DNA of 43,213 nt from assembly GCF_900007165.1 (NCBI RefSeq), contig NZ_CYGY02000099.1, positions 1 to 43,213 of the forward strand. Reading direction: 5' to 3'. Source of the DNA: Paraburkholderia piptadeniae. GTDB taxonomy: Bacteria > Pseudomonadota > Gammaproteobacteria > Burkholderiales > Burkholderiaceae. The translations under genes and the position numbers were made by a program. Below, piece by piece: positions 23,493 through 30,188 of the stretch (within the stretch, counting starts at the first letter, position 1; each line of letters opens with the position of its first letter). The notes beneath the pieces are model-generated. The model had not been told where the DNA came from. It ran no database searches and saw nothing but the letters and a program-made list of their open reading frames with translations.

Positions 23493-24968
23493 ATGTTGCC
23501 CCGTAATCTCGCTGAAACCACTGCCGACCCGCACGTGAACTCACGTGCGGCCGTTTCCCGACCATACGCAATCTGGGTGCTGTCGCTCACGACATTGATC
23601 TACGCGTTCAGCTTCATGGATCGCGTGTTGATGTCGATCGCCGCACCTGCGTTGAAGGCGGAAATGCACCTGACCGACGGCCAGCTTGGCTTGTTGATCG
23701 GCCTGGCGTTCGCGCTGTTCTACACCATCCTCGGCATTCCGATCGCGCGGCTCGCCGAGCGTTTCAGCCGGGTGATGATCATATCCGTCACCATCGTCCT
23801 CTGGTCGTTGATGACGATCGGATGTGGAACCGCGACGAACTATGCCCAGCTGTTCGCCTTCCGCGCCGGCGTGGGCATCGGCGAGGCCGGTTCAGCACCC
23901 GCCGCCTATTCGCTTCTTGCCGACTATTTTTCAGGCAAGCGGCGTTCGTTGATATTCGCACTTTATGCCGGCGGCGTGCCGATCGGCGTGCTGATGGCAT
24001 CGTTCATCGGCGCACCACTCATCAAGAACTACGGTTGGCAGCACGCGTTTTTCTACGTCGGAATCCCGGGCGTAGTGCTTGGCCTGCTCGCGTTCCTGAC
24101 GATCAGGGAGCCGGCACGCGGCGCCGCTGGCGCGACCGCGACCGCGACCGCGACCGCGACCGGCGACAGCGTGCCGCGACTCACCGAGGTAATCCGGAGA
24201 ATGGTGAGCAACCACGCATCGCGCAACATGCTCTTCGCCGTCATGCTGGGCATGTTCGCCATGTCCGCGATCTTCCTCTTTCTGCCCGTCTATTTCGTAC
24301 GCGTCTACGGCATGAATTTCGGGCAGGCAGGTCTTGCCTTCGGGATCATCGGCGGAGTGGGCGGTCTCACCGGCAACATCCTGAGCGGCTATCTCTCCGA
24401 CAGGCTCGGAAAACGCAACGCTGCCTGGCATGGTTATGTTCCCGCGCTTGGGTGTATCGCGGCGGCACTGTTGTCGGGCATCGCATTCCTGCAGCCCGTT
24501 GCTGCCGCAGGCGTGGCGCTTCTGGTCGGCTTCGCCGTTGGCATGAACTTCTGGAACGGACCGGCCTTTTCGGTGATCCTCTCGCTGCTGGAGCCCCGCA
24601 TGCGCGCCACGGCATCCGCGTTGACGCTCTCCGCCATGGCACTGGTCGGACAAGGTCTCGGCCCCGGCTATCTCGGCTTTCTCAGCGACTTCTTCGCGAA
24701 ACGCATCTTCGATCGACCCGATTTCTCGCAGCTCTGCGTGGTCGCGAAGCACGGCGCATCGGCAGGTGCCCATGCGACGGGCGACGTGCCCACGAACATC
24801 ACCGCGCTGTGTGCTTCCGCGAGTGCCACGGGCCTCAAGTATGCCCTGCTGAGCGCAGTTCCTATCCTGCTCTGGGCCGCCGTTCACTACTGGTTGGCGG
24901 GCAGCAAATACGCCAGGCTCAAGGCCGCTGAACAGCAATACAGTCTGCAGGCCAGCCAGAGCGCATGA
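23493..24968 (+). CDS. MFS transporter, probably for aromatic acids
   Basis: The 491-residue integral membrane protein has about 12 hydrophobic segments and the MFS loop motif (ARLAERFSRVMIISVTIVLW between helices 2 and 3, and GYLSDRLGKRNAAWHGY in the second half). FSFMDRVLMSIAAPALKAEM is typical of the spinster-like and aromatic-acid groups. Both ends are cytoplasmic. The central cytoplasmic loop holds an Ala-Thr tract from a hexanucleotide repeat (24132-24161). A hydrophilic stretch of about 45 residues with cysteines (QLCVVAKHGASAGAHATG) before the last helix is larger than usual. Given its neighbours it probably imports the substrate of this catabolic island. It is followed by a strong stem-loop before the FAH gene. 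Confidence 0.88.
   Translation: MLPRNLAETTADPHVNSRAAVSRPYAIWVLSLTTLIYAFSFMDRVLMSIAAPALKAEMHLTDGQLGLLIGLAFALFYTILGIPIARLAERFSRVMIISVTIVLWSLMTIGCGTATNYAQLFAFRAGVGIGEAGSAPAAYSLLADYFSGKRRSLIFALYAGGVPIGVLMASFIGAPLIKNYGWQHAFFYVGIPGVVLGLLAFLTIREPARGAAGATATATATATGDSVPRLTEVIRRMVSNHASRNMLFAVMLGMFAMSAIFLFLPVYFVRVYGMNFGQAGLAFGIIGGVGGLTGNILSGYLSDRLGKRNAAWHGYVPALGCIAAALLSGIAFLQPVAAAGVALLVGFAVGMNFWNGPAFSVILSLLEPRMRATASALTLSAMALVGQGLGPGYLGFLSDFFAKRIFDRPDFSQLCVVAKHGASAGAHATGDVPTNITALCASASATGLKYALLSAVPILLWAAVHYWLAGSKYARLKAAEQQYSLQASQSA
24132..24161 (+). repeat. Hexanucleotide repeat (GCGACC)5 in MFS gene
   Basis: Five perfect tandem copies of GCGACC encode alternating Ala-Thr in the central loop of the transporter. 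Because the unit is six bases, gain or loss of copies would keep the frame and only change loop length. Confidence 0.9.
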
Positions 24969-24974
24969 TTTCCG

Positions 24975-25018
24975 GCCGCCTGACATGACTGCTGGCATCC
25001 ACAGTCATGTCAGGCGGC
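24975..25018. terminator. Perfect 17-bp stem-loop between MFS and FAH genes
   Basis: GCCGCCTGACATGACTG (24975-24991) pairs perfectly with CAGTCATGTCAGGCGGC (25002-25018) around a 10-base loop. There is no T-run on the plus side after it, so it is not a textbook intrinsic terminator. It may act as a partial terminator, an mRNA stabiliser, or a protein-binding palindrome at the head of the gentisate-type operon. Confidence 0.6.
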
Positions 25019-25061
25019 ACCAGGCAAGCACTAGCGCTGCCTCTTATTACTTTCGACAGCC

Positions 25062-25955
25062 ATGAAAATTGCGCGCTTTAATGAAGGACAACTAGGTATC
25101 GTCGTCGACGATCGCTACCTCGTCGATATCACGACTACCGTCGGAGAGGATGCGGCCATGTGGCCGCCCATTGGCGCTACGCGCCTTATCGCAAACTTTG
25201 GGCGACTGAAGCCGGTCATCGAGGCCGCGCTCAAACAGCTTCCACGCATGCCGATCGAGGATGTGAAGCTGCTCACGCCGGTGCCATGGCCGAACAAGGT
25301 CATCGCCTTTCCGGTGAACTATCACGACCACGGACGGGAAATGCAGGCCAGTTATCGGGCCACGCATCAGGGCTTTTTCCTGAAACCGAACTCGTCGCTG
25401 TCCGGCGCGAACGAACCCGTCGTCCTGCCGAACGTACCCACTCGCGAGGTCCATCACGAGTCTGAACTCGCGATTGTCATCGGCAAGCAAGGTCGTGACA
25501 TTGCGCGCGACGACTGGCAGCAGTACGTGTTCGGCTACGCCTGTCTGCTCGACATGGTCGTGCGCGGACGAGAGGAACGCGTATTTCGCAAGGCTTACGA
25601 CACCTTCTGCCCCGTTGGCCCATGGATCGTCACGGCTGATGAAGTCGGCGACCCGGCCAATCTGGAAATGAAGCTGTGGGTCAACGACGATCTCAAGCAA
25701 CACGCCAACACGCGTGACCTTGTGCTCGACATTCCCGGCATGATCGAGATGGCGTCCGCGGTAATGACGTTGTATCCCGGAGACATCGTGGCCACGGGCA
25801 CGCCAGCGGGCGTCGGGAAAGTCAGCGATGGCGACAAGGTGCGAATCAGGATCGAGCGGGTCGGCGAGATGACCGTTGACATCGTGACGGGCACCGGTGG
25901 CGCAACCGAAGTGTTCGCGCAGCCCTACACTCCCGACATCATCAAGCAAAAATGA
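25062..25955 (+). CDS. FAH-family hydrolase (fumarylpyruvate/maleylpyruvate type)
   Basis: The 297-residue protein has the fumarylacetoacetate-hydrolase fold. Metal ligands appear in VHHESELAIVIGKQGRDIAR, and the substrate region in FCPVGPWIVTADEVGDPANL and GDIVATGTPAGVGKVSDGDK. The fold hydrolyses C-C bonds of acylpyruvates. Next to a gentisate-dioxygenase-like gene, the likely substrate is fumarylpyruvate or, since no maleylpyruvate isomerase gene is present, maleylpyruvate directly, giving pyruvate plus a C4 dicarboxylate. The N-terminal 70 residues are a typical small domain of longer family members (HpcE-like proteins). Its stop overlaps the next start (ATGA, 25952-25955). It is the first gene of a six-gene run that continues to the aconitase. 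Confidence 0.88.
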   Translation: MKIARFNEGQLGIVVDDRYLVDITTTVGEDAAMWPPIGATRLIANFGRLKPVIEAALKQLPRMPIEDVKLLTPVPWPNKVIAFPVNYHDHGREMQASYRATHQGFFLKPNSSLSGANEPVVLPNVPTREVHHESELAIVIGKQGRDIARDDWQQYVFGYACLLDMVVRGREERVFRKAYDTFCPVGPWIVTADEVGDPANLEMKLWVNDDLKQHANTRDLVLDIPGMIEMASAVMTLYPGDIVATGTPAGVGKVSDGDKVRIRIERVGEMTVDIVTGTGGATEVFAQPYTPDIIKQK

Positions 25956-26902
25956 ACGACCACACTGACCTCGACGAACTCTACGCCGCAATCGACGGCC
26001 TCCACATGGAGGGCGGATGGCATCGCAAGGCGCCCGCACTGTGGAGCGAACCCCGCGAGAACTTCTTGCCTGCGCTCTGGCGTTATGCCGACGTAAAACC
26101 GATTCTCGAACGTGCCGGCGACCTGGTCGATCACCGAATGGCGGATCGTCGCAACCTGACGCTAAGGAACCCCGTGGAAGGGAACCTGTATGCGACGGTA
26201 CGCACGCTCGTCGGCGCCTATCAGTCGATCAGGCCGGGCGAAGTCGCGGACGCTCACCGGCATACGCCCAATGCGCTGCGGATCATTCTCGAAGGGCACG
26301 GCACCTATACGGTCGTCGATGGTGTGCGGGTCGAAATGCGGCCCGGGGACGTTCTCCTGACGCCAGGCTGGTGCTGGCATTCGCATGCGAATGCCGGTCC
26401 GGACGACTGCTTCTGGGTGGACGTACTGGACGTGCCGCTCGTCCACCTGCTCGAGCCGATGTTCTTCGAGCGCCACCCCGATAAATTGGAGCAGGACGTA
26501 GTGACCGTCGCGGAGTCGCCGATCGCGTTCAGGTGGGAGGCGTCGCTCGAGGCGCTCGATAAGGCCTCGGCGCCCGCGAACGGCATGGCGCAGCGCGAGA
26601 TCGAACTGGGCGCGCCGGCGATGATGAGCACGGCGATCCACGTTCAACGCATGGGAGCGGAATTCGTGTCGCAACGATACCGCACCACTGCCAATGCGAT
26701 CTTCACCGTTGTCGAAGGCCGTGGTACGACGCGCTGCGGCGACACGGAAATGCAATGGGAAAAAGGCGACATGTTCGCCATGCCGGCATGGCGCACTTAT
26801 CAGCACAAGGTAGACGGCGACGCGCATCTCGTACGTGTCAGTGACGAGCCGGTCATGCGCGCCCTGGGCGTTTTGCGCGACGAAGTCTCACCCGCCGTCT
26901 AG
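25952..26902 (+). CDS. Gentisate 1,2-dioxygenase-like bicupin
   Basis: The 316-residue protein has two cupin domains. The N-terminal one carries the iron motif EVADAHRHTPNALRIILEG and the later His of TPGWCWHSHANAGPDD. The C-terminal cupin (ANAIFTVVEGRGTTRCGD, WEKGDMFAMPAWRTYQHKV) keeps the fold but fewer ligands, as in known gentisate dioxygenases, which are about 340-380 residues. The reaction would be ring opening of gentisate to maleylpyruvate with oxygen and Fe(II). The flavin hydroxylase encoded next could make gentisate from 3-hydroxybenzoate. Alternatives in the same family are salicylate, 5-nitrosalicylate and 1-hydroxy-2-naphthoate dioxygenases. Confidence 0.87.
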   Translation: MNDHTDLDELYAAIDGLHMEGGWHRKAPALWSEPRENFLPALWRYADVKPILERAGDLVDHRMADRRNLTLRNPVEGNLYATVRTLVGAYQSIRPGEVADAHRHTPNALRIILEGHGTYTVVDGVRVEMRPGDVLLTPGWCWHSHANAGPDDCFWVDVLDVPLVHLLEPMFFERHPDKLEQDVVTVAESPIAFRWEASLEALDKASAPANGMAQREIELGAPAMMSTAIHVQRMGAEFVSQRYRTTANAIFTVVEGRGTTRCGDTEMQWEKGDMFAMPAWRTYQHKVDGDAHLVRVSDEPVMRALGVLRDEVSPAV

Positions 26903-26926
26903 CCACGTAATACGAGGGGAAATTTC

Positions 26927-28117
26927 ATGCATATCTTGCTAGCAGGTGGTGGAATTGGAGGCCTTGCCGCAGCAGTCGCGTTGCTGCAGCGAGGGATCGA
27001 CGTCGACGTCTACGAGCGGGCACCCGAGTTGCGGGAAGTCGGCGCGGGTATCCAGATCAGTCCGAATGGAAATGCAGTGCTCGACTCGCTCGGCGTGTTC
27101 GAGGAGTTGAGGTCCCTCTCCTGCGATCCGGCGCGCAAGGAGTTTCGCCTCTGGAACACGGGCAAGCCTTGGCCCATGTTCAGTCTCGGCAAGTCCGTAA
27201 TCGAGCGCTATGGTTATCCTTACCTGACCGTTTACCGGCCGGATCTGCATCAGACGCTGGCTGATCGCGTACGCGCGCTGAAGGCCGACGCGATTCATCT
27301 CGACAGCGCGGTGACCGGTTGTGAGCAGAACGACAGCAGCGCGACCTTGATCCTGCAAAACGGGCAGCGCATCACGGGAGACGCGTTGATCGGTGCCGAC
27401 GGTGTGCGTTCGGTCGTCCGCAACGCATTGTGGCCCGACACCGATGCGGCGTTCTCAGGCATGGTGACGTGGCGGGCGTTGATCCCGATGACGAGTTTGC
27501 CCGAGCATATGCGCGAATCGGTCGGGTCGACCTGGATCGGACCGGGCGGCCATGCCGTCAATTATCCGCTGCATCGGGCCGAAATCATGAATTTCGCTGC
27601 CACGATCGAAGGCAAACGCTGGACGGCTCAAGCGAGCTTCGAACAAGGCACCGTCGAAGAGTGCCTCGACGATTTCAAGGGTTGGCACGAGGACGTGCAG
27701 ACCATGATCAAGCTGGCGCCGAATCTGCTGAAGTGGGGGCTAATGAAACGCGAGCCGATCCCGCAATGGACGCAAGCGCGCATTTCGCTGCTTGGCGATG
27801 CCGCACACGTGACGTTGCCGTTCCTCGCGCAGGGGGCAGTCCACGCTATCGAGGATGGCATGGTACTGGCGCGTTGCCTCGCGGGTGCGAAGCCGTCAGA
27901 CATTCCGGCGGCGCTATTGCGTTACGAACATGCACGAATCGAACGCACAAGCCGGATGGTGCGAGGCGCGACGGACAACACCGAGCGCTTTCACAGTTCA
28001 GAACTCGCGACTGAAGCTTCGGCGGCCCAATACCTGGAACGGGAATGGAGTGCCGCGCCGATAGCCGAGCGCTACGACTGGCTCTATTCCTACAACGCGA
28101 ATACCGTCGAGATCTAG
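26927..28117 (+). CDS. FAD-dependent aromatic hydroxylase (3-hydroxybenzoate 6-hydroxylase-like)
   Basis: The 396-residue class A flavoprotein monooxygenase has the nucleotide-binding GGGIGGLAAAVALLQRGIDV, the DG motif GDALIGADGVRSVVRNALW and the GD motif ISLLGDAAHVTLPFLAQGAV. It uses NAD(P)H and oxygen to hydroxylate a phenolic acid. Size and motif spacing suit 3-hydroxybenzoate 6-hydroxylase or salicylate hydroxylase. The adjacent gentisate-dioxygenase-like gene favours a product of gentisate type. AGGGGA lies 6 bases before the ATG. The CoA-transferase begins 11 bases after its stop, so the peripheral and citrate-type genes are probably co-transcribed. Confidence 0.9.
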   Translation: MHILLAGGGIGGLAAAVALLQRGIDVDVYERAPELREVGAGIQISPNGNAVLDSLGVFEELRSLSCDPARKEFRLWNTGKPWPMFSLGKSVIERYGYPYLTVYRPDLHQTLADRVRALKADAIHLDSAVTGCEQNDSSATLILQNGQRITGDALIGADGVRSVVRNALWPDTDAAFSGMVTWRALIPMTSLPEHMRESVGSTWIGPGGHAVNYPLHRAEIMNFAATIEGKRWTAQASFEQGTVEECLDDFKGWHEDVQTMIKLAPNLLKWGLMKREPIPQWTQARISLLGDAAHVTLPFLAQGAVHAIEDGMVLARCLAGAKPSDIPAALLRYEHARIERTSRMVRGATDNTERFHSSELATEASAAQYLEREWSAAPIAERYDWLYSYNANTVEI

Positions 28118-28128
28118 TTAGGACATTC

Positions 28129-29334
28129 ATGAGCAGCAAACTACTGACGGGCGTCAGGGTGCTCGATCTGACCAACGTGCTGGCCGGCCCGTTCGCCGGC
28201 TATCAGCTCGCATTGCTCGGCGCCGACGTCATCAAGGTCGAGACACCGGACACCGGCGACCTCGCACGCCAGCTCGGCGCCGACACCGCGCTGAACCAGC
28301 GCGGGATGGGCACGTCCTTCCTCGCGCAGAATGCCGGCAAGCGTTCGCTGTCGCTGAACCTGAAAAGCGAAGGCGGCAAGGCGATTTTCCGGCGCCTCGT
28401 GGCCAGCGCGGACGTCGTGCTGGAAAACTTCCGGCCCGGCGTGATGGACCGGCTCGGCCTCGGCTACGACGCGTTGCGCGAAGTGCGCGACGACCTCATC
28501 TACTGCGCGATCTCCGGCTTTGGGCAGAGCGGGCCGCTCGCGTCGGCGCCCGCGTACGACCAGATCATCCAGGGGCGCTCCGGCGTGATGAGCGTGACGG
28601 GTGACGCGCACTCGGCACCGCTGCGTGTCGGCTATCCGGTATGCGACACGATCGGCGGCATCACCGCCGCGTTCGCGATCGCGAGCGCGCTCGTGCGGCG
28701 CCAGCGCGACGGCGTCGGCGGCTTTATCGACGTGTCGATGCTCGATTCGGCAATCGTCACGATGGGCTGGATCGTGTCGAACCAGTTGATCGCCGGACGC
28801 AGCCCGATCCCGATGGGCAACGACAACTTCACCGCGAGTCCGTCCGGCACATTCCGGACTAAAGAAGGATTACTCAACATTGCGGCGAACAAGCAGGAGC
28901 AGTTCGAAACGTTGTGCCGGCTGCTCGGCGCGCCGGAGCTCGTTTCCGACCCGCGCTTTGCCGAACGCGAGGCGCGCAAGCTGAACCGCGCGGCGCTCAC
29001 CGAGGCGATCGAGGCGCATCTCGCCGCGCACGACGCGCAATGGTGGGAAACGCGCCTGAACGACGCCGGCGTGCCCGCCGGTCAGGTGCTGGACATATCG
29101 CAGGCGCTCGCGCAGCCACAGGTGTCCCATCGCGAGCTGACGATGACATTGCCAATCAACGATCCTGAGCGGGACAGCATCACCGTCACGCGCAGCGGAT
29201 TCCAGGTCGACGGCGCGCCACAGTCGGTCGAGCACGGGCCGCCGACGCTCGGACAGCACAGCGACGAAATCCTCCTCGACGCGGGGTTCACGATGGACGA
29301 GATCGCGCTGTGGCACAAGAACGGAACGATATAG
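28129..29334 (+). CDS. Class III CoA-transferase (CaiB/BaiF family)
   Basis: The 401-residue protein shows the family start (LLTGVRVLDLTNVLAGPFAG, LGADVIKVETPDTGDLARQL) and the catalytic Asp in SAPAYDQIIQGRSGVMSVTG. FTASPSGTFRTKEG and GVPAGQVLDISQALAQPQV are usual for the group. It moves CoA between an acyl-CoA such as succinyl-CoA and a carboxylic acid, through an aspartyl-CoA mixed-anhydride cycle. The ATG at 28129 follows AGGA and begins the homology; an upstream extension overlaps the hydroxylase gene. The next two genes encode a citryl-CoA-lyase-like protein and an aconitase, so the acceptor may be citrate or an analogue. This is inference; itaconate, mesaconate and citramalate are known acceptors in the family. 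Confidence 0.9.
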   Translation: MSSKLLTGVRVLDLTNVLAGPFAGYQLALLGADVIKVETPDTGDLARQLGADTALNQRGMGTSFLAQNAGKRSLSLNLKSEGGKAIFRRLVASADVVLENFRPGVMDRLGLGYDALREVRDDLIYCAISGFGQSGPLASAPAYDQIIQGRSGVMSVTGDAHSAPLRVGYPVCDTIGGITAAFAIASALVRRQRDGVGGFIDVSMLDSAIVTMGWIVSNQLIAGRSPIPMGNDNFTASPSGTFRTKEGLLNIAANKQEQFETLCRLLGAPELVSDPRFAEREARKLNRAALTEAIEAHLAAHDAQWWETRLNDAGVPAGQVLDISQALAQPQVSHRELTMTLPINDPERDSITVTRSGFQVDGAPQSVEHGPPTLGQHSDEILLDAGFTMDEIALWHKNGTI

Positions 29335-29344
29335 GCGAGACGAC

Positions 29345-30163
29345 ATGAACATCCCGTATGAGAAAGCCTTCGACTTGCTGGCGCAGGTCAAGGCGTGGTG
29401 GACCACGCGAATCATCGATATCCGGCCCGGTGTCATCCGCATCAAGGGCCGGCCGATCGAGACGCTGATCGGCAACGTCGGTTACGCGCAGATGGTGTGG
29501 CTAATGCTGCGCGACGACGAGCCGACGCCCGCGCAGCTCGCATTGCTCGAAGCGGCGCTGGTGGCGGCTGTGGATCACGGTCCTCAGGCGCCGTCGATAT
29601 CGATCGCGCGGATGAGCGTGACGTGCGGCGTGCCGCTGAACGCCGCAATGGCGTCGGCGATCAACGTGCTCGATGGCGTGCACGGGGGCGCCGGCGAGCA
29701 GTGTCTGCAACTCTACAAAGACGCCCTTGCGAAGGCTGCGACGCAGCCGCTCGAACAGGCGCTCGACGCGGCACTCGCGGAATTCACTGCGGCGCACGGA
29801 AAGATGATTCCCGGCTTCGGCCATCGCTTTCATCCCGTCGATCCGCGCTCGGTGAGGCTGCTCGCACTCGTGGACGATGCGCAGCGTCATGGCGTCGTCG
29901 CGGGCCGTCACGCAGAAGTCGGGCGTTTGATCGAACGCACGCTCGAACGGCGCACCGGCAAGCAGCTTCCGATGAACATCGACGGCGCGACCGCGGTGAT
30001 CTACGGCGAACTCGGCTTTGAACCGGCGCTCGCGCGAGGGCTGTTCATCCTGTCGCGCTCGGTCGGCATCCTCGCGCATGCGTGGGAGCAAAAGCAGCAA
30101 GGCGGCCGGATCAAAGGGCCGCTGCCGCCCGCGCTCGGCTACACGTACGCCGGCAAGCATTGA
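29345..30163 (+). CDS. Short citrate-synthase-fold protein, citryl-CoA lyase type
   Basis: At 272 residues it is much shorter than citrate synthase (about 380-430) and matches the size of stand-alone citryl-CoA lyases. Active-site parts are conserved: the first His in AALVAAVDHGPQAPSISIAR, the second in AINVLDGVHGGAGEQCLQLY, the GFGHRFHPVDPR loop that binds CoA, and a candidate catalytic Asp in LPMNIDGATAVIYGELGF. It would cleave citryl-CoA or a similar 3-hydroxy-3-carboxy-acyl-CoA to acetyl-CoA plus oxaloacetate. The N-terminal domain that shapes full-length citrate synthase is cut down. It lies 10 bases after the CoA-transferase and 25 before the aconitase, which strengthens the link between activation and cleavage. 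Confidence 0.85.
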   Translation: MNIPYEKAFDLLAQVKAWWTTRIIDIRPGVIRIKGRPIETLIGNVGYAQMVWLMLRDDEPTPAQLALLEAALVAAVDHGPQAPSISIARMSVTCGVPLNAAMASAINVLDGVHGGAGEQCLQLYKDALAKAATQPLEQALDAALAEFTAAHGKMIPGFGHRFHPVDPRSVRLLALVDDAQRHGVVAGRHAEVGRLIERTLERRTGKQLPMNIDGATAVIYGELGFEPALARGLFILSRSVGILAHAWEQKQQGGRIKGPLPPALGYTYAGKH

Positions 30164-30188
30164 GCACTTCTCTACTCTGGAACCCGCC

